NCBI RefSeq assembly: GCF_000454545.1
Contig: NZ_CM002139.1
Span: forward strand, 2,279,925-2,343,924
Direction: 5' to 3'
From: Xanthomonas cassavae CFBP 4642
GTDB lineage: Bacteria; Pseudomonadota; Gammaproteobacteria; Xanthomonadales; Xanthomonadaceae
Length of the DNA stretch: 64,000 bases
Position 1 is the first letter of the stretch. Each line of letters begins with the position of its first letter. The notes beneath the pieces were generated by a model. That model saw only the letters and a program-made list of their open reading frames with translations, did not search any database and was not told where the DNA came from. Of the stretch, positions 42,583-53,589 are shown in pieces. The position numbers and the translations under genes were made by a program.

Positions 42583-43659
42583 TCAGCGCGCCTGGGCCGA
42601 CAAGGCGATCAGGCGCTCGGCCACGCGATCCAGCGGCACCACTTCCTGCGCGGCGCCGAGTTTGTAGGCAGCGCCGGGCATGCCCCAGACCACGCTGCTG
42701 GCTTCGTCCTGCACCAGTGTGGGCGCACCGGCCTGCAGCATTTCCAGCAGGCCGCGTGCGCCGTCGTCGCCCATGCCGGTGAGGATGGCACCGACCGCAT
42801 TGGGCCCGGCATTGGCGGCGACCGAACGAAACAGCACGTCCACCGCGGGCTTGTGGCGGTTGACCGGCGGGCCGTCGTCGATGCGGCAGCGCCAGCGCGC
42901 ACCGTCGCGGATGATGCGCAGATGTTGGCCGCCCGGCGGCAGATAGGCATGGCCGGGCAGGATCGCCTCGCCATCGCTGGCCTCGCGTACCGACATCGCC
43001 GAGTGGCGGTTGAGGCGTTCGGCAAATGCGGTGCTGAAGCTCGCCGGCAGATGCTGGGTCATCACCACTGCCGGTGCGTCGGCTGGCATGTGCTCGAGCA
43101 CCACGCGCAGCGCTTCGGTGCCGCCGGCGGAAGCGCCGATGGCGATCAGGCGGTCGGTGGTACGGAAGCGCAGCGCGCTGCCCGGCACGGGCGCGGACTG
43201 CATGTCCAGGGTGACCTTGGGCGTGCTGGGGCGGTGCAGGGCGCTGACCCTGGCCTTGGCGGCCATCTTGACCTTGCTGACGATCTCTTCCGCATAGCCT
43301 TCCAGCCCGCGAGCGACGTCGATCTTGGGCTTGGACACGAAGTCCACCGCGCCCAGCGACAAGGCCTGCAAGGTGGTATCGGCACCGCGTTCGGTCAGCG
43401 ACGAAATCATCACCACCGGCGTGGGGCGCAGGCGCATCAGGTTTTCCAGGAACACCAGGCCGTCCATGCGCGGCATTTCCACATCCAGCGTGATCACGTC
43501 CGGATTGAGGCGCTTGATCTTCTCGCGTGCCAGCAACGGATCGGCGGCGGAGCCGACCACTTCGATGCCGGCATCGCGCGAGAGGATCTCGGTGAGCATC
43601 TGACGCACGACCGCCGAATCGTCGACGATCAACACACGCACAGGAGTTTCCAGCGTCAT
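42583..43659 (-). CDS. cheB: CheB, chemoreceptor methylesterase/glutamine deamidase
   Basis: 358 residues from ATG at 43659, which overlaps the cheD stop by 4 bases. The receiver domain begins [15 protein letters not shown] with phospho-acceptor in [15 protein letters not shown]. The methylesterase domain has the Ser in [14 protein letters not shown], His in [11 protein letters not shown] and Asp in [14 protein letters not shown]. Phosphorylated by CheA, it removes methyl groups from the receptors encoded next to it, giving adaptation. Confidence 0.96.
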   Translation of the reverse strand: MTLETPVRVLIVDDSAVVRQMLTEILSRDAGIEVVGSAADPLLAREKIKRLNPDVITLDVEMPRMDGLVFLENLMRLRPTPVVMISSLTERGADTTLQALSLGAVDFVSKPKIDVARGLEGYAEEIVSKVKMAAKARVSALHRPSTPKVTLDMQSAPVPGSALRFRTTDRLIAIGASAGGTEALRVVLEHMPADAPAVVMTQHLPASFSTAFAERLNRHSAMSVREASDGEAILPGHAYLPPGGQHLRIIRDGARWRCRIDDGPPVNRHKPAVDVLFRSVAANAGPNAVGAILTGMGDDGARGLLEMLQAGAPTLVQDEASSVVWGMPGAAYKLGAAQEVVPLDRVAERLIALSAQAR

Positions 43660-44252
43660 TCGAACAACTCCACTCCACCGGTGACCGGTGCTTTGGATAG
43701 ACGGGCGCGCACGGCCGATTCGGCAGCGGCGACTTCGGCTTCGTGTGCGTGCGGCAAACGCTGCACGACCACCCGGCCGGTCGTCGGGAAGAACCACACC
43801 TTGCGCGGATGGATGCCGCACAGATCTTCGGCAATGATGGGAATGTGTTCGGCCTGCAGGTACTGGCGCACGAACTCGGCGTTGCGGGTGCCGACCGGGT
43901 TGCTGGTGAAGCCCTTGAGCACGTTGGCGCCGCCGAACACCTTGGCTTCGATGCGTTTGCGATGCGCGCCGCGCTTGAGCATGTCGTTGATCAGCAACTC
44001 CATCGCATAACTGCCGTAGCGCGCGGGTGCGCCGTCGCCGACCTGGCCTTCCGGCAACAGAAAATGGTTCATGCCGCCGATCTTGAGCACCGGATCGCGC
44101 AAGCAGGCTGCAACGCACGATCCCAAGGTGGTCGTCAACGCGGTGTCGTCGTCCACCACCAGGTACTGGGTGGGCAACAGCTTGGCGGTGATGGTCTGGA
44201 ACCGCGAATCGCGGTAGCGCATGACATCGTCGATCTGCACGGCGGTACTCAT
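43656..44252 (-). CDS. cheD: CheD, chemoreceptor glutamine deamidase
   Basis: 198 residues. The catalytic Cys is in [18 protein letters not shown] and the His in [14 protein letters not shown], followed by Thr/Ser-containing segments typical of CheD. It deamidates receptor glutamines and can interact with CheC-type proteins. It overlaps cheB (4 bases) and cheR (4 bases), so cheR-cheD-cheB are translationally coupled. Confidence 0.95.
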   Translation of the reverse strand: MSTAVQIDDVMRYRDSRFQTITAKLLPTQYLVVDDDTALTTTLGSCVAACLRDPVLKIGGMNHFLLPEGQVGDGAPARYGSYAMELLINDMLKRGAHRKRIEAKVFGGANVLKGFTSNPVGTRNAEFVRQYLQAEHIPIIAEDLCGIHPRKVWFFPTTGRVVVQRLPHAHEAEVAAAESAVRARLSKAPVTGGVELFE

Positions 44253-45115
44253 GCAGAGGCTCCCGCACGCGGAGCGCGCCGATACAGCGTGCGCCCGCAC
44301 GGCTGGATCAGATCGGCCGCGTGCAGGTAGTTCTCCGAATGCCCGGTGTAGAGCAGGCCGTCGTCGCCCATGTGGCTGACCAGACGCGACAGGATGCCGC
44401 GTTGGGTGGGCTTGTCGAAGTAGATCATCACGTTGCGGCAGAACAGCGCCGCATACGGGCCGCCGACGTCGTATCGCGGTGTCAGCAGATTCAACTGGCG
44501 GTATTCGATGAGCTGGCGCAATGCCGGGATCACCCGGCACTTGCCCTCGTTGGGGCCGCTGCCGCGCTGGAAGTACTTGCGCTTGATCGCCGCGTCCAGC
44601 GAGGCGACCCGGTCGATGGCATAGACGCCGCGCGAGGCGGCTTCCAGCACCTGGGTGTCCACGTCGGTGGCGACGATGCTTACCGGCGGGGTCAGCGTGC
44701 CGAAGGCTTCGCAGGCGGTGATGGCGATGGAGTAGGGCTCCTCGCCGGTGGACGCGGCGCACGACCAGATCTTCAACGGCGCCTGCGCCGCACGTTTTTG
44801 CAGTTCTTCGCGCAGCTTGTCGAAGTGATGCGGCTCGCGGAAGAACGAGGTGAGGTTGGTGGTCAGCGCGTTGGTGAACGCCTGCCATTCTTCCTCGTCG
44901 TTGCCGGCTTCCAGCTGGTCAAGGTAGTCGCGGAACGAGCGCAGGCCGAGGACGCGCAGACGACGCGACAGCCGGCCGTACACCATGTCGCGCTTGGCCG
45001 GGGCCAGGGCGATGCCAACACGCTGGTAGATCAGGTCGCAAACGCGTTTGAAGTCGCGGTCGCCGAAATCGAATTCGCGTGTGTCAGAAGCGGGAGTGGT
45101 AGTCGTCATATCCAT
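44249..45115 (-). CDS. cheR: CheR, chemoreceptor methyltransferase
   Basis: 288 residues. The N-terminal helical domain ([23 protein letters not shown]) recognises receptors. The SAM-binding motif is [18 protein letters not shown], with FFREPHHF and [14 protein letters not shown] further on. It methylates glutamates on MCPs. The W-x-E-F tails on four neighbouring receptors are probable docking points for its beta-subdomain (inference). The start is MDMTTTTP at 45115. Confidence 0.96.
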   Translation of the reverse strand: MDMTTTTPASDTREFDFGDRDFKRVCDLIYQRVGIALAPAKRDMVYGRLSRRLRVLGLRSFRDYLDQLEAGNDEEEWQAFTNALTTNLTSFFREPHHFDKLREELQKRAAQAPLKIWSCAASTGEEPYSIAITACEAFGTLTPPVSIVATDVDTQVLEAASRGVYAIDRVASLDAAIKRKYFQRGSGPNEGKCRVIPALRQLIEYRQLNLLTPRYDVGGPYAALFCRNVMIYFDKPTQRGILSRLVSHMGDDGLLYTGHSENYLHAADLIQPCGRTLYRRAPRAGASA

Positions 45116-45137
45116 ACGCGTGGTGAGCTATGACTGG

Positions 45138-45165
45138 ATATCGGCCGTGGGGCCGTGCAACTGAA
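45138..45165 (-). promoter_or_regulatory. FliA-type promoter candidate before cheR
   Basis: On the minus strand TTCAGTTG (45158-45165) is followed after 12 bases by GCCGATAT (45138-45145). The -10 box matches GCCGATAA at 7 of 8; the -35 match is fair. It ends 23 bases before the cheR ATG. Confidence 0.4.
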
Positions 45166-45283
45166 GCGCCAATCCGTCGATTGGTGGCGGTCGCTCCGTG
45201 CCGTTGCGTGGAAGATGCCGTGCTGGGACCTACCTGTCGCGCTGCGTCACCGCAGGAAGGCAGCAATCGCAACAGGCATAAAC

Positions 45284-45312
45284 ACAACGCCCCGGCAGGG
45301 CCGGGGCGTTGT
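45284..45312 (-). terminator. Terminator after the first receptor gene
   Basis: ACAACGCCCCGGC (45284-45296) pairs perfectly with GCCGGGGCGTTGT (45300-45312), 13 bp with a 3-base loop, starting 17 bases past the receptor stop. GTTTATG follows on the minus strand. It separates the receptor from cheR. Confidence 0.7.
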
Positions 45313-45328
45313 GGGTGACAGCGGTGAC

Positions 45329-47707
45329 TCAGAACTCTTGCCAGTTTCCGTCGGCCAGTGCGGCCTGCGACTTGCCAGGGCGCGCCGGGGTTGCCGCTGC
45401 GCGGACCGCCTGCTTGGCGGAGGTCTTGACTGCCACCGGACGCGAGGCCACCGGGCGCAGGCGTGCCTGCGTGGCGAGGGCGGCCGACTCGTCCAGCTTG
45501 AACACCGATACCGCTTCGGCCAGATGGCCGGCCTGTTCTTCCATCGAACGGGCGGCGGCGGTGGCTTCTTCCACCAGCGCCGCGTTCTGCTGGGTGGTTT
45601 CATCCATCTGGGTGATGGTCTGGTTGACCTGCTCGATACCGGCAGACTGTTCCTGCGAGGCCGCGGAGATCTCGCCCATGATGTCGGTCACGCGCTGCAC
45701 GCTGGCGACGATGTCGGCCATGGTAGCGCCGGCCTTGCGCACCAGCGCCGAGCCTTCGGCCACCTTGTGCACGGAATCGTCGATCAGGCCCTTGATCTCC
45801 TTGGCGGCACCGGCCGAACGCTGTGCGAGCGTGCGCACTTCCGAGGCAACCACGGCGAAGCCACGACCCTGCTCACCGGCACGTGCCGCTTCCACGGCCG
45901 CATTCAAGGCCAGGATGTTGGTCTGGAACGCAATGCCATCGATGACCGAGATAATGTCTGCGATCTTTTTGGACGAGGCTTCGATGCCGGACATGGTGGT
46001 GACCACCTGCGACACCACTTCGCCGCCCTGCGAGGCCACGCCGGTGGCGCCGATGGCCAGCTGATTGGCCTGGCGCGCGCTTTCGGCGTTCTGCCGGACG
46101 GTGGAGGTGAGTTCTTCCATCGACGCGGCAGTCTCTTCCAGGTTGGCGGCCTGCTGCTCGGTGCGCTGCGACAGGTCGGTATTGCCGGAAGCGATTTCGC
46201 CGGCCGCCGCATTGATCGCGGTGGACGAGGACTTGATGCGACCGACGATATCGGCCAGCTGTTCGGCGGTGGCATTGGCATCGTCGCGCATCTGCGCAAA
46301 TACGCCACTGAACTGGCCGTGCATGCGCACGGTCAGGTCGCCGCGCGACAGCGCCGACAACAGCGTGGAGATCTGCTCGATGCTGGCGGCGTTGGCGTCC
46401 AGCAAGCCGTTGAGCTGCTGGGCCAGCTGCAGGAAGAAGCCCTGCTTGCCGTCGGTTTCCACCCGGCCGCTCATGTCGCCGCTGGCGGCGGCGCGCACGA
46501 TGCGGGCCACCTCTTCTTCGACCTGCACTTCGATGGTGCGGTCGCGCCACTCGCAGACTTCGCCGGTGGTTTCGCCCTGCTCGTTCTTGATCCCTGTGAC
46601 GGTCTGCGCGAGCACCACTTCACCGAAGCGCTCTTCGAAGCTGGTGACGCCATCGCGTTCCAGTATGGCAATGGCCTTGCGCACGGTGGCATCGGACAGG
46701 CCCAGGTAGCTGATGTGCCGGCCGATGACCTTGCTGGCATCGAACTCCGGCGATGCCAGGCGGATGCTGCTTTCGTACTGCGCCACGATCTTCTTGAAGG
46801 CGTCGTTGGCGTAGATCATGACCCGCTCGGGGTCGGTGATGAACGTGCCGGTGGAGGACTTGTCCAGCGCGGTGCGGATGCGCAGGTTCTCGTCAGCGAT
46901 GGTGCGATCGCGTTCGATGCGCTCCTTGAGGTCGCGCTGCATGCGCTGCATGGAGCGCATCAGTTCGCCCACTTCGTCCTGGCCCTGCACGTTGATCTGG
47001 CCATCCAGCTTGCCGCCGGCGATTTCGGTGGCGGTGGTGACTGCGCCGCGCATGCTCTTGACGATGGAACGGGCGAACAGGAATGCCAGGCCGAGGCCGC
47101 CGGCGATGCCGATCAGCAGCACCATCACGGTCAGCGAGACGGAGGTGGCGTGGACCTTCTCGGCCTTGGTCTTGGCAGCCTGCGCGAGCAGGTTGTCTTC
47201 GGCGATCAACGCGGCCAGCGAATCCTTGGCCTTGTTGTGCAGGGTGCGCGTTTCACCGACGAAGGTGTTGATGGCGTCGTCCGGGAGATTGAGCTCGATC
47301 ATTTCGTCGACGCTGGCGTAGGAGGCCGAAGCCTTCTTCCAGTCCGCCACGAACACGTCGAACAGCTTCTTTTGTTGCGCGCTTTCGATCAGGCGGGGGT
47401 AGCCCTTGATCGTTGCCTCGATTTCGCCGTTGAGCCTCTTGGCGCGGACCTTGGCTTCCTGCTTGACCGCATCGCTGGCGCGCACCAGGTTTTGATAGGA
47501 CGCATTGCGGTATTCGCCAAGCATGCCGCGCAGGTCGCCGGCTTCGCGGACGCTGGACATGGTGTTGCCGGCCAGGTCGCGGGTGACGTTGTTGAGCGAT
47601 GCCAGGCCCGAATACGCGATGATTCCCTGCACCAGCATGACCAGCAGCACGATGCCGAACGCCAGCATCAGCCGCGGCATCAATTTCAGATTATTGATCC
47701 ATTGCAT
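45329..47707 (-). CDS. Methyl-accepting chemotaxis protein 1 (4HB-HAMP-PAS-MA)
   Basis: 792 residues from ATG at 47707, with GGGGGAATT ahead; a longer frame begins at 47740. Membrane span 1 is [21 protein letters not shown] and span 2 [21 protein letters not shown], bounding a four-helix periplasmic domain. HAMP is followed by a PAS-like segment ([20 protein letters not shown]) and the signalling hairpin [20 protein letters not shown]. The last residues are DGNWQEF, a CheR-type docking tail. It senses an unknown ligand and controls CheA through CheW. It is the receptor nearest cheR. Confidence 0.93.
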   Translation of the reverse strand: MQWINNLKLMPRLMLAFGIVLLVMLVQGIIAYSGLASLNNVTRDLAGNTMSSVREAGDLRGMLGEYRNASYQNLVRASDAVKQEAKVRAKRLNGEIEATIKGYPRLIESAQQKKLFDVFVADWKKASASYASVDEMIELNLPDDAINTFVGETRTLHNKAKDSLAALIAEDNLLAQAAKTKAEKVHATSVSLTVMVLLIGIAGGLGLAFLFARSIVKSMRGAVTTATEIAGGKLDGQINVQGQDEVGELMRSMQRMQRDLKERIERDRTIADENLRIRTALDKSSTGTFITDPERVMIYANDAFKKIVAQYESSIRLASPEFDASKVIGRHISYLGLSDATVRKAIAILERDGVTSFEERFGEVVLAQTVTGIKNEQGETTGEVCEWRDRTIEVQVEEEVARIVRAAASGDMSGRVETDGKQGFFLQLAQQLNGLLDANAASIEQISTLLSALSRGDLTVRMHGQFSGVFAQMRDDANATAEQLADIVGRIKSSSTAINAAAGEIASGNTDLSQRTEQQAANLEETAASMEELTSTVRQNAESARQANQLAIGATGVASQGGEVVSQVVTTMSGIEASSKKIADIISVIDGIAFQTNILALNAAVEAARAGEQGRGFAVVASEVRTLAQRSAGAAKEIKGLIDDSVHKVAEGSALVRKAGATMADIVASVQRVTDIMGEISAASQEQSAGIEQVNQTITQMDETTQQNAALVEEATAAARSMEEQAGHLAEAVSVFKLDESAALATQARLRPVASRPVAVKTSAKQAVRAAATPARPGKSQAALADGNWQEF

Positions 47708-47749
47708 TGACACAATTCCCCCGTAGAAGTCAGTCCGCATAATCCAGAC

Positions 47750-47783
47750 AGCACATCGCCACGCATGGGCGTGGCGATGTGCT
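47750..47783 (-). terminator. Hairpin after the small exported protein gene
   Basis: AGCACATCGCCACGC (47750-47764) and GCGTGGCGATGTGCT (47769-47783) form a perfect 15-bp stem with a 4-base loop, 7 bases past the stop on the minus strand. Confidence 0.6.
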
Positions 47784-47789
47784 TTACGA

Positions 47790-48173
47790 TTACTTGATGG
47801 TGGCGAGCTTCAGGCTGGCCGGCGAGCTGACTTCGATTTCGGCACGCGAACTGTCGCGCTGGATCTTGCCGAGGACGCAGACGTCCTTGCCTTCCAGCGA
47901 TTCCGGGGCAAAACTGAACTTGCCGCGGTTGGCGCCGTCGATACGGGCCGAGAAGGTGTGGCGCGGGAACATGCCGCCCATGTACAGGAAGGTGGGCTCA
48001 CCCTCCGAGCTCTGTGCATACTTGGCCTTTTCGACCTTGCCGCACACCATGCCGTCCTTGCCGACGAAACGGGTGGCCATCTCCGGCGGAATCATTTCCT
48101 GCGACTGGGCCGACAGCGTGGGAGCAACAATCACGAGAGCAGCGACGGGGAGGAGCGAGAGCAGGAACTTCAT
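47790..48173 (-). CDS. Small exported protein of unknown function in the chemotaxis cluster
   Basis: 127 residues, [22 protein letters not shown] forming a signal peptide. The mature part ends in [23 protein letters not shown] and contains [13 protein letters not shown]; it resembles an OB-fold or DUF of the YgiW type by the VCVxGKI pattern (weak inference). A FliA-type promoter at 48236-48262 places it in the flagellar regulon, 63 bases upstream of the start. Confidence 0.72.
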   Translation of the reverse strand: MKFLLSLLPVAALVIVAPTLSAQSQEMIPPEMATRFVGKDGMVCGKVEKAKYAQSSEGEPTFLYMGGMFPRHTFSARIDGANRGKFSFAPESLEGKDVCVLGKIQRDSSRAEIEVSSPASLKLATIK

Positions 48174-48479
48174 ATGGATTCTCCAGAATCGAAAGTCGAA
48201 CGGTGACCCGTTTGTGTACGCGGGCTTCCATTCAGCTATCGGCGAGCTCTGGTTCAACTTGAATGCAAAAAACGTGAATCTCATCGCACTTCGATCCGGC
48301 TGTGCGTCGCGTGTCGGGACGCTCCTGACACCGGATGGTCGCAACATCGTTGCCCGGACATGGCTGCGGCCGTCAGACGGAGGGCGGATCGCCGGCTTGC
48401 GATGCGCACCCGCACCTCGCACCCCTGACGTACCCGCCCTCCCTCTGACGGCCGCGCGTACCGCGCTGCCCGCGTTGAA
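48174..48479. other. Intergenic stretch with a sigma-28 promoter
   Basis: About 300 bases; holds the FliA-like promoter of the small exported protein gene. No other gene seen. Confidence 0.4.
48236..48262 (-). promoter_or_regulatory. FliA-type promoter of the small exported protein gene
   Basis: On the minus strand TCAAGTTG, 11 bases, GCCGATAG. Against TAAAGTTT-N11-GCCGATAA this is 6 of 8 and 7 of 8 with exact spacing. Confidence 0.65.
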
Positions 48480-48965
48480 TCAGGCGGCTTCTTCGGTCAG
48501 CTGCTGCTGGCCCAGTTCAGTGCTGTCCAGCAGGGTCTCGATGTCCAGCAGGATCAGCATGCGATCGTCCTGGGTGCCGATGCCGGAAATGAAGCGGGTG
48601 TCGACCGAGGCGCCGAACTCGGGGGTCGGGCGGATCTGGTCGTCGTTGAGCGGGATCACGTCCGAGACGCTGTCCACCACGATGCCGACCACGCGGTCTT
48701 CGACATTGAGCACGATCATCACGGTGAAGGCGTCGTAGCGCGCTTCCTTCAGGCGCAGCTTCAGGCGCAGGTCGATCACCGGCACGATGGTGCCGCGCAG
48801 GTTGATCACACCCTTGATGTAGTCGGGCGCGTCCGGCAGCCGGGTGACCGAGTCGTAGCCGCGGATTTCCTGCACTTTCAGGATGTCCACGCCGTAGTGC
48901 TCTTCGCCCAGGGCGAAGCTGAGGAATTCACCACCGGTGCCGGTGGTCGTGCTTTTGTCGTTCAT
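48480..48965 (-). CDS. cheW: CheW, chemotaxis coupling protein
   Basis: 161 residues from ATG at 48965. EFLSFALGEEHYGVDILKVQEI, NLRGTIVPVIDLRLKLRL and VGIVVDSVSDVIPL are the CheW SH3-like signature blocks. It links receptors to CheA. The gene for CheA is not in this window, so other cluster members lie elsewhere. Confidence 0.95.
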   Translation of the reverse strand: MNDKSTTTGTGGEFLSFALGEEHYGVDILKVQEIRGYDSVTRLPDAPDYIKGVINLRGTIVPVIDLRLKLRLKEARYDAFTVMIVLNVEDRVVGIVVDSVSDVIPLNDDQIRPTPEFGASVDTRFISGIGTQDDRMLILLDIETLLDSTELGQQQLTEEAA

Positions 48966-49087
48966 GGAAACTCCGGGCGTTGCGGCTGAGTGTCGGGTGC
49001 GGCACAAGGTTGAAAGAGGGTTGCCATAGCAACATCGGCGCAGCGCTCGGCAACTTTAGGGATGCGCTGGGCATGGTGCGGGAGGGT

Positions 49088-49876
49088 TCAGAACACGCCG
49101 CTCTTGCGTGCGTTGCGCTGGCGGTCCACCCGGAAGATGTAGCGCTGGATGGTTTCGTCGGCGCCGCGCGGCAGGTCGCTGAACTGCATGCCCACGCGAA
49201 AGCCTTCGCTGCCGTTGGGCAGGGTCTGCTTGTGCTGGCTGCACACGGTGAGCGGCAGCGAGATCGGTGCGGTGTCGGGCAGCTGCAGGGTGCAGTCGCG
49301 GTAGGTGCGTTGCGGTTCCAGCAGGGGCATGCCGGCGGTGAGCGAGACGGCCAGGCCGCCACTGCTGATATCGATCACGCGCAGCTGCAGGTTGAGATTG
49401 CCGCCCTGGGCCTGGTCCTGGCGGATGGTGCAGATGGGCGAGTCGGTGATCGGCGTTTCCAGCCGGTACGACTCGCGCCGCTGCATGTGGTACATGGCCT
49501 CGGGCAGGTCGGCGCGGAAGGCGACGTGGATGTCGCGCTCGATACGCTCGGCCCGTTCCAGCCGGAAGCGGACATTGACCCGCTCCAGCTGCGCATAGCA
49601 CAGCAGGTACTTGGCATCTTCGATGGCGCGGTTGGAGGTGTCGTTGTGGCTGCCGTCCAGGACCACGCAATCGTCGTCTTCGTCCACTTCCAGCACGGCG
49701 GTGGGCACGGCCATGTCGCGGCCGGCCACGTGCATGGTGACCACGGCGCGCTGGTCCAGCAGCTGGCGCAGCAAGCTGCGGATCTGCCGCTTGTTGCGCA
49801 GCAGATAGCGCTCGTCACCTTCGGCGAGGTGATCGTGGTGGTCCAGCTCTGACGCTGAGGTATCGCCTTGGGACAT
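49088..49876 (-). CDS. ycgR: YcgR-type flagellar brake protein (PilZ)
   Basis: 262 residues from ATG at 49876 (MSQGDTS; an upstream ATG 49888 is possible). The N-terminal YcgR domain (about 20-130) is followed by a PilZ domain with the c-di-GMP motifs RRESYR (RxxxR) and DISSGG (D/NxSxxG). When bound to c-di-GMP such proteins act on the flagellar motor and slow swimming. Preceded by a good FliA-type promoter. It links RpfG- and GGDEF-EAL-controlled c-di-GMP levels to motility. Confidence 0.92.
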   Translation of the reverse strand: MSQGDTSASELDHHDHLAEGDERYLLRNKRQIRSLLRQLLDQRAVVTMHVAGRDMAVPTAVLEVDEDDDCVVLDGSHNDTSNRAIEDAKYLLCYAQLERVNVRFRLERAERIERDIHVAFRADLPEAMYHMQRRESYRLETPITDSPICTIRQDQAQGGNLNLQLRVIDISSGGLAVSLTAGMPLLEPQRTYRDCTLQLPDTAPISLPLTVCSQHKQTLPNGSEGFRVGMQFSDLPRGADETIQRYIFRVDRQRNARKSGVF

Positions 49877-49934
49877 GGGCACAAGCACAGTGGAAGCGGG
49901 ATGACGCCCGGCGGGTTGTCCCGGCGTCGCCTTG

Positions 49935-49960
49935 ATATCGGCGGCAAACCCAAATCTTTA
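49935..49960 (-). promoter_or_regulatory. FliA-type promoter of the PilZ gene
   Basis: Minus strand TAAAGATT (7 of 8), spacer of 10, GCCGATAT (7 of 8). It lies 59 bases before the ATG at 49876. Confidence 0.7.
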
Positions 49961-50160
49961 AGAACCGTCGCCCAATATCGTCTGCCTGGCGGTCGTTGTG
50001 CGCAGCTGGCCTTGTGGCTTCCGCCAGCGCGCGACGGCCTGGCGGCGCCCCTTCCTCACGACGCACTGGATGCGGTGACCTCGTAGAGGTTGCTACGTTG
50101 CGTGGACCGTGGCTTGCTGGTTTTTCAACAGAACCATCAGCCAACGGCCTGGCGTGGTGT

Positions 50161-50248
50161 CCTCGCCGCTCGCGGGACCGTTGGCGGCATGGATGCCACC
50201 ATCGAGCCCGCATGGATGGGTCTACGGCGTGTCCTGCGAGCGGTGAGG
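50161..50248. repeat. Composite palindromic intergenic repeat, copy 2
   Basis: Arms 50161-50178 and 50231-50248 pair with few mismatches around an inner near-palindrome TTGGCGGCATGGATGCCACC (from 50181). The sequence parallels copy 1 (15718-15809). The rest of the 49961-50302 interval has no gene. Confidence 0.7.
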
Positions 50249-50302
50249 GCACCGCGCCCTCGATGCTGTGATTTTGCTGCAAGCAATCGCGGTTGTGCCG
50301 TC

Positions 50303-52975
50303 TCAGGGATAGGCGTGACGTGCGTTGGCCAGCAAGGTGCTCAGGCGGTCTTGCTGTTCGAGGCGGAACACCGCCACCGCATCGACCAGCTGTGCGGCCT
50401 GGTCTTCCATCGCGCGTGCGGCGGCAGTGGCTTCTTCCACCAGCGCCGCGTTCTGCTGGGTGCTTTCGTCCATCTGGGTCACGGTCTGGTTGACCTGGGT
50501 GATGCCGGCGGCCTGCTCGCGCGAGGCGCTGGTGATCTCGCCCATGATGTCGGTGACACGCTGCACCGAGCTGACCACCTGCTGCATGGTGCTGCCGGCT
50601 TCGGAGGCCAGCGCGGCGCCATTGCCGATACGTGCGACCGAGTCTTCGATGAGGTGCTTGATCTCCTTGGCGGCACCGGCCGAGCGCTGGGCGAGGGTGC
50701 GCACTTCGCTGGCCACCACGGCAAAGCCGCGGCCTTGCTCGCCGGCACGCGCCGCTTCCACCGCGGCGTTCAACGCCAGGATGTTGGTCTGGAAGGCGAT
50801 GCCGTCGATGACGGAGATGATCTCGGCGATCTTCTTGGACGAGGTGTCGATGTCGGCCATGGTAGTGACCACGCGGCCGACCACATCGCCGCCCTGGGCG
50901 GCGACACCGGCGGCGTCGAGCACCAGGCGGTTGGCCTGGTCGGCGTTGTCGGCATTCTGCTTGACGGTGGCGGTGAGCTCTTCCATCGAGGCGGCGGTTT
51001 CTTCCAGCGCGGCGGCCTGTTGCTCGGTGCGGCGCGACAGGTCGCCGTTGCCGGTGGCGATTTCGGTGGCGGCCGAATTGATCGCCAGCGAGGAATCCTT
51101 GATCCGGCGCACGATGCCGGCCAGCTGGTCGGCAGTGGCGTTGGCGTCGTCGCGGATGCTGGCAAACACGCCCTGCAGGTCGCCGTCCATGCGCGCGGTG
51201 AGATCGCCTTGCGACAGCGAGGACAGCAGTGCCGACACGCGCGACAGGCCGTCGGCATTGTTGTCCAGCAAGGCGTTCAGTTGCTGGGCGAGCAGCAGCG
51301 GGAAGCCCTGCTTGCCGTCGAGGCCGACCCGTTCGCTCAGGTCGCCGGCGGCGGCAGCCTGCACGATGCGCGCGACTTCCTGTTCCACCTGTACTTCCTG
51401 GGTACGGTCGGTCCACTCGACCACGAAGCCCATGCGTTCGCCGGCCGCGCCGATCACCGGGCTGACCACCAGCCGCATGGTGCGGCCACCGACGTGGATC
51501 TGTGCGGTGTGGGTACCGGTGAGTTGGTCGAGCATGCGCGCCTGGTGTTCGGGCTTGCGGTGGAACTGGTCGATGCTGGCGTCGATCAGCGCATCGGCAT
51601 CGAAATGCGGAAGGTCGCGGCGCAGCTCGTCCTGCACGCTCTTGAGCATGCGCTGCAGCGGGCGGTTGACGTAGATGATGCGGCGATCGGCATCGGCGAT
51701 CATCACGTTGGTGCTGACATCGTCGAGCGCGGTGCGCACGCGCAGCGCTTCGCTGGCGATCAGGTGATCGCGCTCCAGGCGCGCGCGCAGGTCGTCGCGC
51801 ATGGTGCGGGCGTTGCGCAGCAGGCGGCCCAGTTCGTCGTGGCGGTCGATCTCGATCGGGTTGTCCAGGCGGCCGGCAGCCACATCGCCAAGCACGCGTT
51901 CCACGGCCAGCAACGGACGGGTGACCATCATGCGCGCAGCGACGAACACCACCGCGATGCACAGCGCCAGCACCACCAGCGAGAACAGCAGCATGCTGCC
52001 CATCAGCTCGTCCAGCGGGCCGTCGATGGCGCTGCGCGGCTGGGTGCCGACCACCGCCCACTGCCACGGCGCATAGCGCTGGGCGGTGACTTCGAACGCC
52101 AGGCTATTGCCCTTGGCATCACGCAGCTGCAGGTTGGCGCTGGGCTGCTTGCCGTCCAGCACGGCCTGCAGCGTGGCCTGCTGGTCGGCCGCTACCAGCG
52201 CCGACAGGGTTGCCGGGGTGCCCGGCGGCGCGGCGACGACCTGGCCCTGGCGCTCGCCTGGTGCCATGTCGACGATGACGAAGTAGCCGTCCTGGCCCAG
52301 CTTGGTGGTGCTGACCTGTGCCTTGAGCGCAGCCAGGCCCTGGGTGTAATTGCGACCGACGAACAGCGCGCCGATCACTTCGCCGGCAGCGTTGCGCAGC
52401 GGCGCGTAGTAGGTCATGTACTGCTCGCCGAACAACTGCGCCTGGCCGGTGAAGGGCTTGCCTTCGGACAGCGCGGCATAGGCCTTGCCCTTGCGTTCGA
52501 GCAGGGTGCCGATCACGCGCTCGTTCTGCTTGTTGCGCAGCGAGGTGGTGATGCGCACGAAGTCGTCGCCGGTGCGCACGAAGATGGTCGCCACGCCGCC
52601 GGTGGCCTGCGCAAAGCGATCCACCGCGTCGAAGTTCAGATTCAGTGCCTGATCGCCGACGCGCAACGACGGCGTGGCCTGCTCGCCGATGGTGACGGTG
52701 TCGGTGGTGTCCAGTTCGCGTGCGCCGCGCGGCAGCATGTCGTCGAAGACGCTGCCCAGACGCTCGGTGCCTTCGGTCAGGGTGACGTCGTACATCGCCA
52801 CCGATTGCTGCATCAGTCGTGTGCTCGAGCGCAGTTCGGCCTTGACCTGCGATGCGATGTCTCCGGCCGATTGCCGGTAGATGGTCAGGGCCAGCAGGCC
52901 CAGCGAGATCGCGATGATCAGGGTCAGAAGTGCGGACAGCCGAGTGCCGACAGACAGTCGGTTGAAGAGATGCAT
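50303..52975 (-). CDS. Methyl-accepting chemotaxis protein 2 (Cache-HAMP-PAS-MA)
   Basis: 890 residues. Span 1 is [21 protein letters not shown]. The large extracytoplasmic domain is of the Cache type (segments [42 protein letters not shown] and [16 protein letters not shown]). Span 2 is [22 protein letters not shown], then HAMP, a PAS segment ([14 protein letters not shown]) and the signalling hairpin [20 protein letters not shown]. The C-terminus is [10 protein letters not shown] and lacks a CheR tail. A FliA-type promoter precedes it. Confidence 0.93.
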   Translation of the reverse strand: MHLFNRLSVGTRLSALLTLIIAISLGLLALTIYRQSAGDIASQVKAELRSSTRLMQQSVAMYDVTLTEGTERLGSVFDDMLPRGARELDTTDTVTIGEQATPSLRVGDQALNLNFDAVDRFAQATGGVATIFVRTGDDFVRITTSLRNKQNERVIGTLLERKGKAYAALSEGKPFTGQAQLFGEQYMTYYAPLRNAAGEVIGALFVGRNYTQGLAALKAQVSTTKLGQDGYFVIVDMAPGERQGQVVAAPPGTPATLSALVAADQQATLQAVLDGKQPSANLQLRDAKGNSLAFEVTAQRYAPWQWAVVGTQPRSAIDGPLDELMGSMLLFSLVVLALCIAVVFVAARMMVTRPLLAVERVLGDVAAGRLDNPIEIDRHDELGRLLRNARTMRDDLRARLERDHLIASEALRVRTALDDVSTNVMIADADRRIIYVNRPLQRMLKSVQDELRRDLPHFDADALIDASIDQFHRKPEHQARMLDQLTGTHTAQIHVGGRTMRLVVSPVIGAAGERMGFVVEWTDRTQEVQVEQEVARIVQAAAAGDLSERVGLDGKQGFPLLLAQQLNALLDNNADGLSRVSALLSSLSQGDLTARMDGDLQGVFASIRDDANATADQLAGIVRRIKDSSLAINSAATEIATGNGDLSRRTEQQAAALEETAASMEELTATVKQNADNADQANRLVLDAAGVAAQGGDVVGRVVTTMADIDTSSKKIAEIISVIDGIAFQTNILALNAAVEAARAGEQGRGFAVVASEVRTLAQRSAGAAKEIKHLIEDSVARIGNGAALASEAGSTMQQVVSSVQRVTDIMGEITSASREQAAGITQVNQTVTQMDESTQQNAALVEEATAAARAMEDQAAQLVDAVAVFRLEQQDRLSTLLANARHAYP

Positions 52976-53023
52976 GAGGGATCGACCTTGCCCGGGGGAG
53001 GGCGTTACGGATGCGTGAATGCG

Positions 53024-53050
53024 TTAGCGGCCGCCTATGCTCCAAATTGA
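53024..53050 (-). promoter_or_regulatory. FliA-type promoter candidate of receptor 2
   Basis: Minus strand TCAATTTG, 11 bases, GCCGCTAA (7 of 8). It lies 48 bases before the ATG. Confidence 0.5.
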
Positions 53051-53589
53051 TCCGTTATGCTGAAATCTGCATGAAAACGTGCGATGTGTTCAGCTTCGGG
53101 GTGGTGAAAGCTTTTTAGGAGCGGATGTCTCGGCCATAATTTGTAAATTCGATGTGAAAGTGGCGCGGGCAGCTGGTGTAGCCGTGACCTCGCACCAGTC
53201 GTCAGATCGGCAAGGAAGCAATAAAAAAGCCGCGTCCCTCGCTCAAGGGAAGCAGCTGAGAAATCAACCGAGTGCGGATCGAAGACCTGCGCATGGCGGC
53301 GCTGATAAGCGTGTGGTCCGTGCGCTGCGACATTGCGCGCAGCGGCTAGTTCATGCCCTGTGCAACGCAGGCAGGCAAACAGGGCACCGTGATCGATGCC
53401 CACGGTCCGTTCACCGTGGGCAGAGCTGGTAGGCACGGACGCGACTTGGAGCGGGAGACAGGACTACTGCGCAGTCGTCAGGTGGACGCGGCCGGCGCCC
53501 GATCCGGCATGTACCCCTCGTACGTTCCGGTTCCGAGTGCGCCGCTCACACCCACCTGACGATTGCTTGCTACGTCCCGTGAGCCGCTC
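53051..53589. other. Intergenic stretch, no gene seen
   Basis: About 540 bases between receptors 3 and 2. Frames on both strands look like composition shadows without binding sites or resemblance; no structured repeat noticed. Confidence 0.4.

Noticed and set aside
53035..53436. 133-codon minus-strand open frame between receptors 2 and 3
   Set aside because: No ribosome binding site, no recognisable motif, and overlapped by similar frames on the other strand.
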